Shown here piece by piece: positions 26,826 through 35,277 of a DNA stretch of 37,245 bases. Source of the stretch: Saprospiraceae bacterium (GTDB lineage Bacteria > Bacteroidota > Bacteroidia > Chitinophagales > Saprospiraceae). The position numbers were made by a program, and so were the translations under genes. The first letter of the stretch is position 1, and the number at the start of each line of letters is the position of its first letter. Under the pieces are notes generated by a model that was not told the origin of the DNA, did not search any database, and saw only the letters and a list, made by a program, of their open reading frames with translations. The stretch is taken from contig JANQRV010000125.1 in assembly GCA_028284395.1 (NCBI GenBank), positions 1 through 37,245 of the forward strand, read 5' to 3'.

Positions 26826-26849
26826 TCACCCGCTAAAACAACCCTAATT

Positions 26850-27677
26850 ATGGAAAAGATATCACCGACTGTTATGCTCATTTTGGTTTTCATTTCAAGT
26901 TCGCTTTACGGTCAGCGCCAGATCAACCAGTCAATCCCATTGAACGGAAACCAAAGCATAGAACTCGACTTCCAATATGCCGATGTCACCATCACAACCT
27001 GGCAGGGCCAGGACATAGAATTACGCGGAACGGTCTCGATCAATGACGGAGAAAATGATGACGCGTTTACAACAGACATTTCCAAAGATGGCGCAGCCCT
27101 GAGCATCAAAACCTTCATCAAAGGGGTGGATCAATTACCGCGCACCATCACTGTAGTTAAGGGTGGAGAAAAATTCTATTTTCGGAAAAGGGGACAAAAA
27201 GACAAAGAAGTCTATAAGATCATCAAGGAAGAGTTGGGAGAAGGCGGTTATACTACCTATTCTGAAGGCGTTAAACAAGAAATTGACTTAGCGATTAAAA
27301 TTCCTGCCGGCAAGAAGGTTAGGGTAACTTCAGAATACGGCAATTTGAACTTCAGCATGCCGGATGCTGAGTTAAAAGCTCAAAATACATACGGGCATAT
27401 CGTTTCGACCCTGGATCAAAATTCTCTAAAGCAGGATATCGACCTTAGATCCACTTATAGCTTTGTCGATGTGAGTATCCCAGCTAACTCAACCGTCAAT
27501 GTTGATCTAGATTCGGATTATGGAAAAATCTTTACCGACCTAGATTTTCAAATTGATCCGGACAAAAGCACCCAAAAGTCCTTTGCCAACCACATCGTTG
27601 GTAAGCTTAATAAAGGTGGAAATGCACTGAAGCTAAAAGCTACCTACAAGAATATCTACTTGCGAAAAGCCCAGTAG
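26850..27677 (+). CDS. Secreted DUF4097-type beta-repeat protein, second of two
   Basis: 275 residues. Signal peptide MEKISPTVMLILVFISSSLYG, mature start QRQINQSIPLNG. It shares with its neighbour the pattern of short strands (VRVTSEYGNLNFSMPDAELK, AQNTYGHIVSTLDQNSLK, DIDLRSTYSFVDVSIPA, VDLDSDYGKIFTDLDF) and the end LKATYKNIYLRKAQ. The two are paralogues by eye, mostly over the C-terminal half; the N-terminal parts differ, here with a charged insertion FYFRKRGQKDKEVYK. It is the last gene of the sigma operon; a terminator lies about 210 bp downstream. Confidence 0.86.
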   Translation: MEKISPTVMLILVFISSSLYGQRQINQSIPLNGNQSIELDFQYADVTITTWQGQDIELRGTVSINDGENDDAFTTDISKDGAALSIKTFIKGVDQLPRTITVVKGGEKFYFRKRGQKDKEVYKIIKEELGEGGYTTYSEGVKQEIDLAIKIPAGKKVRVTSEYGNLNFSMPDAELKAQNTYGHIVSTLDQNSLKQDIDLRSTYSFVDVSIPANSTVNVDLDSDYGKIFTDLDFQIDPDKSTQKSFANHIVGKLNKGGNALKLKATYKNIYLRKAQ

Positions 27678-28004
27678 CAACTTAAGCAAGTCATCAAATG
27701 AACTTATAATTTTCTCTGGCCTCCTTTTCCGCTGGCCTGCGTTCTCCCCTAGTCATTTAGCTTCGGCTATACTCCTTCGGTCGGGCCTGGTCCAGCAAAA
27801 AAATAGCCTCAGATAAATTTTACAAGTCAATTGGATCACCTGCTTACCACAATTTCTTTTCTATCCATTAGAAGTCCGTCAATAATTCCTTCTTCGCTTA
27901 TGCGAGGGAGGAATTAGTCCTATTTTTAGTGGACACGTTTGCCAATATAAATGAATAGTATGTAAGGTCTAAACCATTCAAAGGAAGTCTAGATACCTAG
28001 AGAT
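27678..28004. other. Intergenic region with terminator and a GC-richer segment
   Basis: 327 bp. The segment 27717-27800 is richer in GC than its surroundings and contains runs like CCTTCGGTCGGGCCTGG and the short inverted repeat GCTGG / CCAGC flanked by TTTT and AAAAAAA. It looks like an intergenic repeat or degenerate palindrome, but only one copy is in the window. A clear terminator hairpin lies at 27884-27926. Beyond it should be the promoter of the hybrid regulator; I see no good TAnnTTTG box. Confidence 0.5.
27884..27926 (+). terminator. Rho-independent terminator after the sigma/DUF4097 operon
   Basis: AATTCCTTCTTCGC (27884-27897) pairs along its full 14 bases with GCGAGGGAGGAATT (27902-27915) when two G-T pairs are allowed, around a TTAT loop. 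TATTTTT follows within a few bases. The T-run is on the plus strand, matching the operon that ends at 27677. The 200-bp distance is long for a terminator but there is no gene between. Confidence 0.7.
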
Positions 28005-31000
28005 TTGATAAAATCGTTATGTTTTTGTAAAAGTTTAAAGCGGCACTTTTGCTTCCTGATTTTCAGAAAACGTATATTCATTCGAACGATTCATAAATCA
28101 GACATCTTGGTCCAATCAAAAAGGCTTTTGATTAACAGGTTTCCATGGCGCTTCAGAAGATCCACTTCCAAGGTCGTGATCCTGTTATGTCTTTTGAAAA
28201 CCGCCAGTCTCCACTTATTTGCGCAAGAGCAAATTCTCTTCCGACAATTAGAAAAAAAGAATGGACTTTCTCAAAGTTCCGTTTTCGCCATTGCACAGGA
28301 TGTAGATGGTTTTATGTGGTTTGGCACTCGGGATGGGTTGAATCGATACGACGGCATCAACATGAAGGTATTCCGGCATGACAAAAGTCGCAAGAGTTTA
28401 ATTTGTAACGACATCAGGGTACTGCATGCCGATCATCGAACCGGCCACTTATGGATCGGCACACTACAAGGTTTGAGCCGATACGACCGGGAAACAGAGA
28501 GCTTTACCAATTACCTGTTTAACGAGGAGGATGCACAAAATTTGCCCTCCAACAACATTCGTTGCGTATTCCAGGATTCAAAGGGGCGGACCTGGATTGG
28601 CACGAGGAAAGGCCTATTTCTTTATCGAAAGAAAATCGATCAATTTCAAAAAATCAAAGGTGATTCGACGTCAAGCGTTTCCATCGCCAATCAGGATATT
28701 AAGGTTGTATACGAAGATGAAAACCTAGATCTGTGGATTGGTTCAAAGGATGGACTATATCAGCTGCAAGAAAAACCAAAGGACGAGTTTTGGGTTCAGA
28801 GATTGCTGAGTGATAAAACCAGCCATTTATATTTAAAGGACCAGCATATTGAAACAATTCTACAGGATCCGGAGGGAAACTTTTGGATTGGCACCCACTC
28901 TGCGGGACTCTTCTGCTGGAAAAAGAAGCAAAACCAGTTGATTCATTATGACGATGAAGCCCCCAGGTCCATTAGCCACCACAACATTCGGGATTTGTCG
29001 CTGGATCCCAAGGGCAAGTTGTGGGTTGCTACCCAATCGGGATTAAACAGGTTTGACTCCGAGAAACAAAAATTCGACCTGATCTACGGAGACCAAACGG
29101 ACCCGAGCAGTTTGGGCAACAGTTCTATATTAAATATATTCTTTGATTCTCGGGGCAGCATTTGGGTTGGCACCTATCACCAGGGCGTACACTTTTACCA
29201 CCAGGACATCCATCGTTTTCGGAATTTCTTCAAAACCATGGACTCAAGAAGCATTGGAAATAATGTGATCAACTGCATGACGGAAGATGAAAAGGGAAAT
29301 CTCTGGATCGGTACCGGAGGGGGTGGATTAAACTACTACAGCTACCAAAAGGGACTCCTTAATACGATCGAATCCAGCCCAGCCAAACCTCAAGGATTAA
29401 GTGACAATAATGTCAAAGCCATACTAAAAGATGGTCAATACCTATGGATTGGCACTTTGCAGCAAGGTATGGATCGCTACGACTTGCAAACTAAACAATT
29501 CCTGCACTTCAAGCACGAAGAAAAAGATTCTAATTCTGTGGCTCATAACAGCGTGTATAGTCTCTTCAGAGAGGGTTCGCAGTTGTGGATTGCAACCTTC
29601 GGAGGCGGATTGGATTACTATGATCTGGAAACCAATCAATTTGTACACCATTACTTTGACAAATCAGATACAACCAGCATTAGTTCTAATTTATGCAGGA
29701 CCATTAACCAGGATGCCCACGGTCAGCTATGGGTGGGGACCGAAAATGGACTGAACCTTTTAAAAAAGTCCGCTAAGTCGGGACAATCAATTGAATTTCA
29801 AAGATATTTATCTGGCGTCAATATTTGCCGAGTACTGGCAACCGAGCGGGGAGTGATTTGGGTTGGCTCTTTTGCACAAGGGTTATTCCGTCTGGATCCA
29901 ACAAGTAATGAGTATATTCAATACAACACAGGAGATGGTCTTCCCGGCAACTCAGTACTGGGGATACTGGAAGACCAAAGCGGCAATCTTTGGATCAGCA
30001 CAAACAACGGAATCTCAAAATTTAACCCGTCTAAAGAGCGTTTTACCAACTATAATCATGCCGACGGACTAAAGAATTTAGAATTCAACTTTAATGCCCA
30101 CCATCAAAGCAGCACCGGTGAGATGCTTTTCGGAGGCAATAAAGGTTTCACGCTTTTCAATCCGGAAAACATTGTCCAAAACGACTTCCCCCCCCCGGTT
30201 GTATTTACCGAGTTAGAAGTCTCCAACAGAGTTGTCTATCCCGAAGACGAAAGCGGACTGACTTCCCGATCGATCAATCTGACCGAATCCCTAACATTGA
30301 GGTACAATGAAGCTAATTTTTCGATTGGATTTTCCGCGTTGGATTTCTTTAATCCGACCAATAATCACTACCGATACATATTGGAAGGCTTGGAAAAAGA
30401 ATGGACCGAAACCCGGGGGCAAACAAAAGTAAGCTATACCATTCAGAAGCCAGGAACTTACCACTTTAAGTTACAAGGTGGAAACAACAACAGCGTTTGG
30501 AATCCCGAATTGAGAATTCTAGAAATTAAAGTGCTTCCTCCACCATGGTTGAGTCCACTGGCTTATGCCGGTTATACCCTTTTATTTTTGATCGTCGTAT
30601 TTGGTTCTGCATACTTTCTCCGGTTGAAGCACCACCTACAGTTAGAACAGGTTCAAAAGAAACAGCAGGAGAAACTCCATGAATTAAAGTTGAGATTTTT
30701 TACCAATATTACGCATGAATTAAAAACGCCGCTCACGCTTATTCACGGACCATTGGAAGACATCCTCTCCAGAAAAACGGAAAGTAAAAAGACTTTAAAA
30801 CAATTAAGGTCGATCCAGGTCAACACAAGGCGGTTACTGAATTTAGTCAATCAAATTCTGATTTTTAGGAAGCTGGAGGCAGACCACTTGAGAATGGAAG
30901 CAGTACCAGGTGATTTGATTCAATTTTTGAAGCAGATCTATTTTTCCTTTAAAGAAGAAGCATCCCTTCGTTCCATCAACTATCGATTTTATGCTCAAGA

Positions 31001-32192
31001 CAAGGAAATCAAGCTTTGGTTTGACCAGGACAAGCTAGAAAAAGTTTTTTTTAACCTACTTTCCAATGCGTTCAAATACACCCCAAATAAGGGAAGCATC
31101 GGAATCCGCGTGTTGCGGGCCGAAGAAGTCGTCAAAGTAGAAGTTTTTGATAACGGCAAAGGAATCGAAAAAGAATTACACCAACAGATCTTTAACCGGT
31201 TCTACGAAAAAGAAATCCCGTTTAAGCACAGTTTTAAAGGTACGGGGATTGGATTGGCACTATCCAAACAAATGATTGAGCTTCATGGCGGCCAAATCGA
31301 TGTCGAAAGCCGGCCGTCACAAGGAGCTTGTTTCACTGTTCTGCTTCCACTGGGAAAAGAGCATCTGAAACCCGAAGAAAGAAAGGCGAAGGAGATGATT
31401 CCTTTGACGCTACCTATACCACCAGGCAATGCAAAAGAACACCGGCTTCTCATTGTAGAGGATGATGCGGAAGTGAGTGACTTCATAAGATCTATTTTTG
31501 CCGATCGATATCAGGTTTGGATTACATCAAATGGGCAGGAAGGTCTAAAGGTCACGCAAAAGATGAAACCGGATTTGATCCTTTGCGATATCAGAATGCC
31601 CAAAATGGATGGTATGGTCTTCACGCATCGTATCAAGGAAAATATAGAAACAAGTCATGTGCCGATTATTCTCCTGACTGCCATGGACCCCGATACTTTT
31701 AAGCTAAAGGGATTGCGGACTGGTGCCGATGATTTCATCAGCAAACCTTTCAGCCCAGAAGAATTAAAAGTGAAAGTCCACAATCTCATCCAGTCAAGAG
31801 AAGCACTGCGAAAACGATTCATCCGGTCAAAAAAAATGGAGCCCAAAGAGGTCACCGTAACCTCGGCCGACGAAAAATTCCTGGAAAATGCGATGGCTAT
31901 CATGGAAAAACACATGGACAATAAATCGTTCAGTGTTGACCAATTTGCCTTTGAAATGGCCGTTAGCAGACCTTTGCTTTTCAACAAAATCAAAGCACTG
32001 ACAAATCTGACTCCAAATAACTTCGTCAAAATGGTTCGCCTAAAACGAGCGGCCCAATTGCTCCGCCAGCAAAAATTAAATGTTTCGGAAGTGGCAGACC
32101 GAGTAGGATTCAGAGACCCCAAGTATTTTAGTAAGTGTTTTCAAAAGCAATTTAAAGCGACCCCGTCCGGCTTCATACACAACCAAACCTGA
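28005..32192 (+). CDS. Hybrid two-component system regulator (propeller sensor, histidine kinase, receiver, AraC-type HTH)
   Basis: Up to 1395 residues, the usual HTCS length. A signal segment (ILLCLLKTASLHLFAQ, ending near residue 74) precedes a long periplasmic part with repeated two-component-propeller blades of the form LWIGTxxGLxxY (about 80-760), then a Y_Y_Y domain. One membrane helix lies near 855-875. The kinase has FFTNITHELKTPL (His near 904), LLSNAFKYTP, VFDNGKGIE and GTGIGLALSKQ. The receiver (about 1146-1260) has Asp near 1194 in LCDIRMPKMDG and a KPF switch residue. The last 95 residues are an AraC-type HTH. Such proteins sense a glycan fragment in the periplasm and activate the adjacent utilisation genes. 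No ATG exists in the first 100 codons; TTG at 28128 or GTG at 28176 fit the signal peptide better than TTG at 28005. Confidence 0.94.
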   Translation: MIKSLCFCKSLKRHFCFLIFRKRIFIRTIHKSDILVQSKRLLINRFPWRFRRSTSKVVILLCLLKTASLHLFAQEQILFRQLEKKNGLSQSSVFAIAQDVDGFMWFGTRDGLNRYDGINMKVFRHDKSRKSLICNDIRVLHADHRTGHLWIGTLQGLSRYDRETESFTNYLFNEEDAQNLPSNNIRCVFQDSKGRTWIGTRKGLFLYRKKIDQFQKIKGDSTSSVSIANQDIKVVYEDENLDLWIGSKDGLYQLQEKPKDEFWVQRLLSDKTSHLYLKDQHIETILQDPEGNFWIGTHSAGLFCWKKKQNQLIHYDDEAPRSISHHNIRDLSLDPKGKLWVATQSGLNRFDSEKQKFDLIYGDQTDPSSLGNSSILNIFFDSRGSIWVGTYHQGVHFYHQDIHRFRNFFKTMDSRSIGNNVINCMTEDEKGNLWIGTGGGGLNYYSYQKGLLNTIESSPAKPQGLSDNNVKAILKDGQYLWIGTLQQGMDRYDLQTKQFLHFKHEEKDSNSVAHNSVYSLFREGSQLWIATFGGGLDYYDLETNQFVHHYFDKSDTTSISSNLCRTINQDAHGQLWVGTENGLNLLKKSAKSGQSIEFQRYLSGVNICRVLATERGVIWVGSFAQGLFRLDPTSNEYIQYNTGDGLPGNSVLGILEDQSGNLWISTNNGISKFNPSKERFTNYNHADGLKNLEFNFNAHHQSSTGEMLFGGNKGFTLFNPENIVQNDFPPPVVFTELEVSNRVVYPEDESGLTSRSINLTESLTLRYNEANFSIGFSALDFFNPTNNHYRYILEGLEKEWTETRGQTKVSYTIQKPGTYHFKLQGGNNNSVWNPELRILEIKVLPPPWLSPLAYAGYTLLFLIVVFGSAYFLRLKHHLQLEQVQKKQQEKLHELKLRFFTNITHELKTPLTLIHGPLEDILSRKTESKKTLKQLRSIQVNTRRLLNLVNQILIFRKLEADHLRMEAVPGDLIQFLKQIYFSFKEEASLRSINYRFYAQDKEIKLWFDQDKLEKVFFNLLSNAFKYTPNKGSIGIRVLRAEEVVKVEVFDNGKGIEKELHQQIFNRFYEKEIPFKHSFKGTGIGLALSKQMIELHGGQIDVESRPSQGACFTVLLPLGKEHLKPEERKAKEMIPLTLPIPPGNAKEHRLLIVEDDAEVSDFIRSIFADRYQVWITSNGQEGLKVTQKMKPDLILCDIRMPKMDGMVFTHRIKENIETSHVPIILLTAMDPDTFKLKGLRTGADDFISKPFSPEELKVKVHNLIQSREALRKRFIRSKKMEPKEVTVTSADEKFLENAMAIMEKHMDNKSFSVDQFAFEMAVSRPLLFNKIKALTNLTPNNFVKMVRLKRAAQLLRQQKLNVSEVADRVGFRDPKYFSKCFQKQFKATPSGFIHNQT

Positions 32193-32240
32193 TTTTTACC
32201 CCAAATTAGATTTTTATACCACCAATTATAGACTTTTACC
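32181..32240 (+). promoter_or_regulatory. Three phased 20-bp direct repeats, candidate activator sites
   Basis: Three consecutive 20-bp units (32181-32200, 32201-32220, 32221-32240) each begin with or near CCAA and end in a T-run plus ACC: GATTTTTACC, TTTTTATACC, GACTTTTACC. The terminal ACC repeats at exactly 20-bp steps, two helical turns. The array starts at the stop codon of the HTCS gene and ends 14 bp before a TAnnTTTG -7 box, where a -33 element would be. That is the place expected for binding sites of the AraC-type domain encoded just upstream. Confidence 0.6.
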
Positions 32241-32254
32241 CACCTTGTTCTAAT

Positions 32255-32262
32255 TAACTTTG
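32255..32262 (+). promoter_or_regulatory. -7 box of the TonB-dependent receptor gene
   Basis: TAACTTTG matches the Bacteroidota TAnnTTTG consensus exactly, 71 bp upstream of the receptor ATG. There is no TTG at the proper -33 distance; the phased repeats occupy that position, which fits an activator-dependent promoter. Confidence 0.6.
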
Positions 32263-32332
32263 TAACAGCCAAATTCTATTTTGCACATCCCCTTATAGCG
32301 TGCACCAATCCAACGTTTTAAATTTCTAGTTT

Positions 32333-35227
32333 ATGAACAACAACAAGCATTTTGGACTATTAGTTATCCTTTTGCTGCTTGCCTCCACGGGAGCAATGTG
32401 GTCTCAAAAATCCGGCTCCATTGCCGGATATGTTGACGAAGCCGGGAGCAAAACTCCAATGCCGGGCGCGACGGTCTACTTGAAAGATGCCAGTGCTACT
32501 GGTACCGTCACGGATATCGATGGCAATTTCGTGATCAACGGTGTTTCGGTTGGAGATCACCAAATCATCGTTTCCTTTCTGGGATACGAAGAACAGGAAA
32601 TTTCTATATCCGTACAGGAAGGCCAGGTGAGTAAATTGGAAATCAGCCTTTCTCCCCAGGCGATTCTGAGTAAAGAAGTAGTTGTTACCGCTCAATTACT
32701 AGGTCAAGCCAAGGCCATCAACCAACAACTCAATGCAGAAGCGATCGCCAATATCGTTTCTGCCGACCGCATACAGGAATTACCGGATGTCAATGCAGCG
32801 GAGGCCATAGCCCGCCTCCCGGGTGTCGCGATCAACCGAAGTGGTGGGGAAGGGCAAAAGATCGTGGTAAGAGGACTCGAACCGAAGTTCAATGCCATTA
32901 CGGTCAATGGCGTTAGGATGCCGGCAAATGATCCAAACGACCGTTCCGTCGACCTCTCACTGATCTCCCCAGAAATGTTGGATGGTATTGAGCTGTTTAA
33001 AGCTCCTTTGCCGTACATGGATGCGGAGGCCATCGGCGGCACCGTCAATCTAAAATTGAGGAAGGCCCCCAAAGAACTGAAAGTACTCGGAAAATTACTC
33101 GGCGGTTACAATGATTTAAATAGCTCCTGGACGGACTACAAAGGAGTACTTCAGGCCAGTAAGCGGCTATTCAATGATAAGTTGGGTATTGTCTTGCAGG
33201 GCAGTTCGGAGCGGTTCAATCGCAGCGGTGATGTATTAAGATATAACTGGTCGCGCGGTGCCACGAATCCCGAGACCGGTATCACTGATATCCTGGGTAG
33301 TTCGTTAAGTCTGGCCGATAATGCCGAAGAGCGCAAGCGACTGAATGGAAGTATGAACCTGGACTTCGATCTCGGAGGTAATCACAGCCTCACCCTGTTC
33401 GGTTTGTACAGCAAAACGGATCGCGACCGGTTCGAACAACGAGAAAGTTATAATCCGGGTGCTCCGGAAATTAGTTACCGGGTTAACGCCATCGAAAATG
33501 AACTGGTTTTGACCACTTTCTCACTGGCGGGAGATCACCCTTTTGGCAAGCTGTCATTAGATTGGAATCTTTCCCGCAGCCGGTCCGAGGGTAGCACTCC
33601 TTACAATTTTGTCATGAATTTCAGGACAGTGAGCAGTCCGTTCGATGCCAGTATTGACCCCCAGGCGCACCCCAAAACCTTTTTTGCGTTGGCTACGCCT
33701 AACCTGCAAGAGACGTTGCTGAATGCCAATGAACACTTTTCGACCAACACGTTAGAAGAGTCAACCACTGCGGCCATCAATTTAAAAATACCGTTAAAAC
33801 TCGGCGATAAAGTTGGGGGGTATTTCCGGTTTGGTGGCAAATATTTCACCATTGACCGGACGAGAGATGTTCAGCAGAATACCGAAAGCTTTTATTACTT
33901 GGGAGGAGATTTTACAACTAATTCGGCCGCTGCCTATGGTGGGGAAAACCTAAGGTACCTGGAGACGAATAGTTCGCTGATCAGTATGTTGAGCTTTACC
34001 GACAACAGACAGCTCGATTTCAAAAGTACCGACGGCAATGATGTCGGTCTCGTCTCCAGTTTAGACCCGGATTTAGTGAGAGCGTGGTACGAAGCACAAA
34101 GGGATCTACTGAGCAATAATCGCAATGCGGAAGATGATCGATATGACGTGACGGAAACGATTGCAGCCGGTTATGCCATGTTGCGCCTGAATGTCGGAAA
34201 AACGCTGACCATCATTCCGGGCTTTAGATTCGAACAATCGGATAATGACTATACGGCCAGTATTTCTACGGTTAGCGGCCGGTATGGCATCAATGGTTTT
34301 TTCATAGACACGACGACCTTCCAAAAGTACGATGAATTCTTGCCCCATTTACACATCAAGTTTCAACCAATGGACTGGTTTGACGTCCGCGCCTCCTATA
34401 CTCAAACATTGGCACGGCCAGACTATCAATATGTTACTCCTCGTGCATCAATCAATAATACGAATACAAATATTAATGCGGGCAATCCAAACCTCAGTCA
34501 CGCAAGGGCTACCAACTACGATTTGTTTTTCTCGGCTTATAAAGGAGGTTTGGGTTTGTTGACAATTGGTGGTTTCTATAAGGAGATCGACGATATCTTT
34601 TACCCGAGATCCTTACAGCTCGCTGATCCGGCCATTGCTGCGGAAAACGGATGGCCCAATAATTCGGGGTACCAATTGGCTTCGTTCACCAATGCGGATC
34701 GGTCGACCGTCAAAGGATTTGAAATTGATTTACAAACACCACTCAGTTTTCTGCCCAAGCCTTTCAACGGCCTATTGCTCAACGTGAATTACTCCCGTTT
34801 GTTTTCGGACACTCAGGTATTCTTCCTGACTTCAGAGACGGTTTTAATTATTCCATTCCCGCCGGTATTTGAAACGACTTTTACGAGTAATGAAAGAATC
34901 GTCTCAATGCCGAGTCAGCCTCCTCATATATTCAACATGTCGATAGGTTACGACCTTGGAGGATTTTCTGCTCGTCTATCTGGGGTATTCCAGGGTACTA
35001 AAGCCAATTCCTATTCCGTCAATAAGGATTTCGATACTTCTACCCTCGAGTTTTGGAGATGGGATGCCAGTATCAGACAAAGATTTGGAAAGTACTGGAG
35101 CTTCTTTCTCAACTTGAACAACATCACCAACCAACAGGACATCAACTTTACCAGAAATGAAAGATATTTGAACTCCATAGAAACTTTTGGCTTTACCGCT
35201 ACGGCTGGAATTCAATTCAGGCTTTAG
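32333..35227 (+). CDS. TonB-dependent outer-membrane receptor with carboxypeptidase-regulatory-like N-domain
   Basis: 964 residues. Signal peptide (FGLLVILLLLASTGAMWSQ) is followed by a carboxypeptidase-D-regulatory-like beta domain (about 29-112: GSIAGYVDEAGSKTPMPGAT, TDIDGNFVINGVSVG). The plug (about 120-250) has ELPDVNAAEAIARLPGVAINR, KIVVRGLEPKFNAITVNGVR and the end YMDAEAIGGTVNLKLRK. The remainder is the 22-strand barrel, with TQTLARPDYQYVTPRASI and a final strand FTATAGIQFRL. The plug wording resembles the TonB-Xanth-Caul type more than classical SusC, and no SusD gene follows. It imports a ligand, probably an oligosaccharide, using TonB energy. The upstream phased repeats and HTCS suggest induction by that ligand; the beta-helix gene follows after 50 bp and is probably co-transcribed. 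Confidence 0.93.
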   Translation: MNNNKHFGLLVILLLLASTGAMWSQKSGSIAGYVDEAGSKTPMPGATVYLKDASATGTVTDIDGNFVINGVSVGDHQIIVSFLGYEEQEISISVQEGQVSKLEISLSPQAILSKEVVVTAQLLGQAKAINQQLNAEAIANIVSADRIQELPDVNAAEAIARLPGVAINRSGGEGQKIVVRGLEPKFNAITVNGVRMPANDPNDRSVDLSLISPEMLDGIELFKAPLPYMDAEAIGGTVNLKLRKAPKELKVLGKLLGGYNDLNSSWTDYKGVLQASKRLFNDKLGIVLQGSSERFNRSGDVLRYNWSRGATNPETGITDILGSSLSLADNAEERKRLNGSMNLDFDLGGNHSLTLFGLYSKTDRDRFEQRESYNPGAPEISYRVNAIENELVLTTFSLAGDHPFGKLSLDWNLSRSRSEGSTPYNFVMNFRTVSSPFDASIDPQAHPKTFFALATPNLQETLLNANEHFSTNTLEESTTAAINLKIPLKLGDKVGGYFRFGGKYFTIDRTRDVQQNTESFYYLGGDFTTNSAAAYGGENLRYLETNSSLISMLSFTDNRQLDFKSTDGNDVGLVSSLDPDLVRAWYEAQRDLLSNNRNAEDDRYDVTETIAAGYAMLRLNVGKTLTIIPGFRFEQSDNDYTASISTVSGRYGINGFFIDTTTFQKYDEFLPHLHIKFQPMDWFDVRASYTQTLARPDYQYVTPRASINNTNTNINAGNPNLSHARATNYDLFFSAYKGGLGLLTIGGFYKEIDDIFYPRSLQLADPAIAAENGWPNNSGYQLASFTNADRSTVKGFEIDLQTPLSFLPKPFNGLLLNVNYSRLFSDTQVFFLTSETVLIIPFPPVFETTFTSNERIVSMPSQPPHIFNMSIGYDLGGFSARLSGVFQGTKANSYSVNKDFDTSTLEFWRWDASIRQRFGKYWSFFLNLNNITNQQDINFTRNERYLNSIETFGFTATAGIQFRL

Positions 35228-35277
35228 TAAACAATAATCTATAATATAAACTTCAAAACAATACTAAAAAAACTATC

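Noticed and set aside
28145..28381. ATG-initiated frame near the start of the hybrid regulator
   Set aside because: It is in a different frame from the long regulator and stops after 78 codons; its translation shows no pattern of its own.
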